From an uncultured euryarchaeote (GTDB taxonomy: Archaea; Thermoplasmatota; Poseidoniia; Poseidoniales; Poseidoniaceae), in contig CALGEM010000189.1 in NCBI GenBank assembly GCA_937881505.1, forward strand, positions 1-6,969: DNA of 6,969 nt, given 5' to 3'. The notes under the pieces are model-generated. The model did not search any database and was not told the origin of the DNA. It saw nothing but the letters and a program-made list of their open reading frames with translations. This document shows, piece after piece, positions 6,721 through 6,969 of this stretch. The first letter of the stretch is position 1, and each line of letters begins with the position of its first letter. The translations under genes were made by a program, and so were the position numbers.

Positions 6721-6969
6721 ATTAGTGATTGCAACGAAACAAGACACCGCAAAAAATTTAGTTACAAAGGTAAGGGTGATGCATGCTAATCTTCCTTCTT
6801 GGTTGAAACAAAATTGTGTTGAGGATAACAAACTATCCTTACGATATAAAAATGGTTCTCAAATTAAAGCGGTTTCGAGTGGAGAAGATTCTGGTCGTTC
6901 AGAAGCTCTATCATTACTGATATTAGATGAGGCTGCTTTCATCGATAAGATTGAACCAATATGGGCTGC
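6713..6969 (+). CDS. Phage large terminase (TerL) ATPase fragment, open at both ends
   Basis: About 85 residues of the ATPase domain of a tailed-virus large terminase, the motor that packages DNA into proheads. Numbered from the hybrid start at 6542, ILVIATKQDTAKNLVTKV (60-77) is the strand and helix after the P-loop, LPSWLKQ (84-90) and LRYKNGSQIKAVSS (100-113) follow, and SLLILDEAAFI (124-134) is Walker B with Asp129 and the catalytic Glu130. The order matches T4 gp17-like terminases. The Walker A (R-Q-x-G-K-T type) should lie upstream but is absent, replaced by methyltransferase sequence. The nuclease domain would lie beyond the window end. AT-rich codons (TTA, AAA, AAT) contrast with the other genes here and fit a marine phage. 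There is no start codon of its own at a sensible place, so this is a fragment joined in frame. Confidence 0.82.

Noticed and set aside
6710..6969. Provirus integrated into the archaeal chromosome
   Set aside because: No integrase, attachment repeat or tRNA target lies at the join, and both genes are broken mid-domain in the same frame. A chimera explains this better.
1..6969. CRISPR array, insertion sequence or long repeat
   Set aside because: By eye I found no regularly spaced repeats, no transposase motif and no paired terminal inverted repeats. A computed self-alignment was not possible here.

Overview
The window looks like a chromosomal segment from an uncultured marine archaeon, most likely Marine Group II / Poseidoniales (Thermoplasmatota). 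This rests on the style of the genes: a long secreted, sequon-rich surface protein with a C-terminal anchor, a lamin-tail-domain protein with an archaeal prepilin-like N-terminus, KaiC/RadA-family P-loop proteins, and a tRNA-Ser with encoded CCA. The taxonomic call is an inference from the sequence alone. Two counted 240-base blocks differ sharply in G+C: 131/240 (about 55%) at 6481-6720 and 86/240 (about 36%) at 6721-6960.

Layout: (1) 1-53 is the 3' half of a tRNA-Ser(GCU) on the + strand, cut by the window edge. (2) 55-3024, minus strand, is a 989-residue secreted surface protein anchored by one C-terminal membrane helix. Its stop codon lies one base from the tRNA 3' end. (3) A divergent intergenic region of about 160 bases follows. 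(4) 3184-4263, plus strand, is a membrane-anchored protein with a pilin-like N-terminus and a lamin-tail domain. (5) 4335-5117, 5114-5704 and 5716-6519 are three tightly packed, co-directional RecA/KaiC-fold genes. The first keeps an intact Walker A. The second and third have lost the Walker lysine, the second very thoroughly, so they look like one ATPase with two pseudo-ATPase relatives. (6) 6542 to about 6715 is the N-terminus of what looks like a UbiE-type SAM-dependent methyltransferase. (7) From about 6710 the same reading frame continues, without a stop, into an AT-rich fragment of a phage large terminase (TerL) that reaches the window end.

The two most interesting points are the KaiC-like triplet, a plausible uncharacterised NTPase/pseudo-NTPase complex next to cell-surface genes, and the junction near 6710. 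The junction has the marks of an artificial or very recent chimera: a G+C step, both genes broken mid-domain, and the terminase Walker A missing. It should not be read as a real fusion protein without read-level support.
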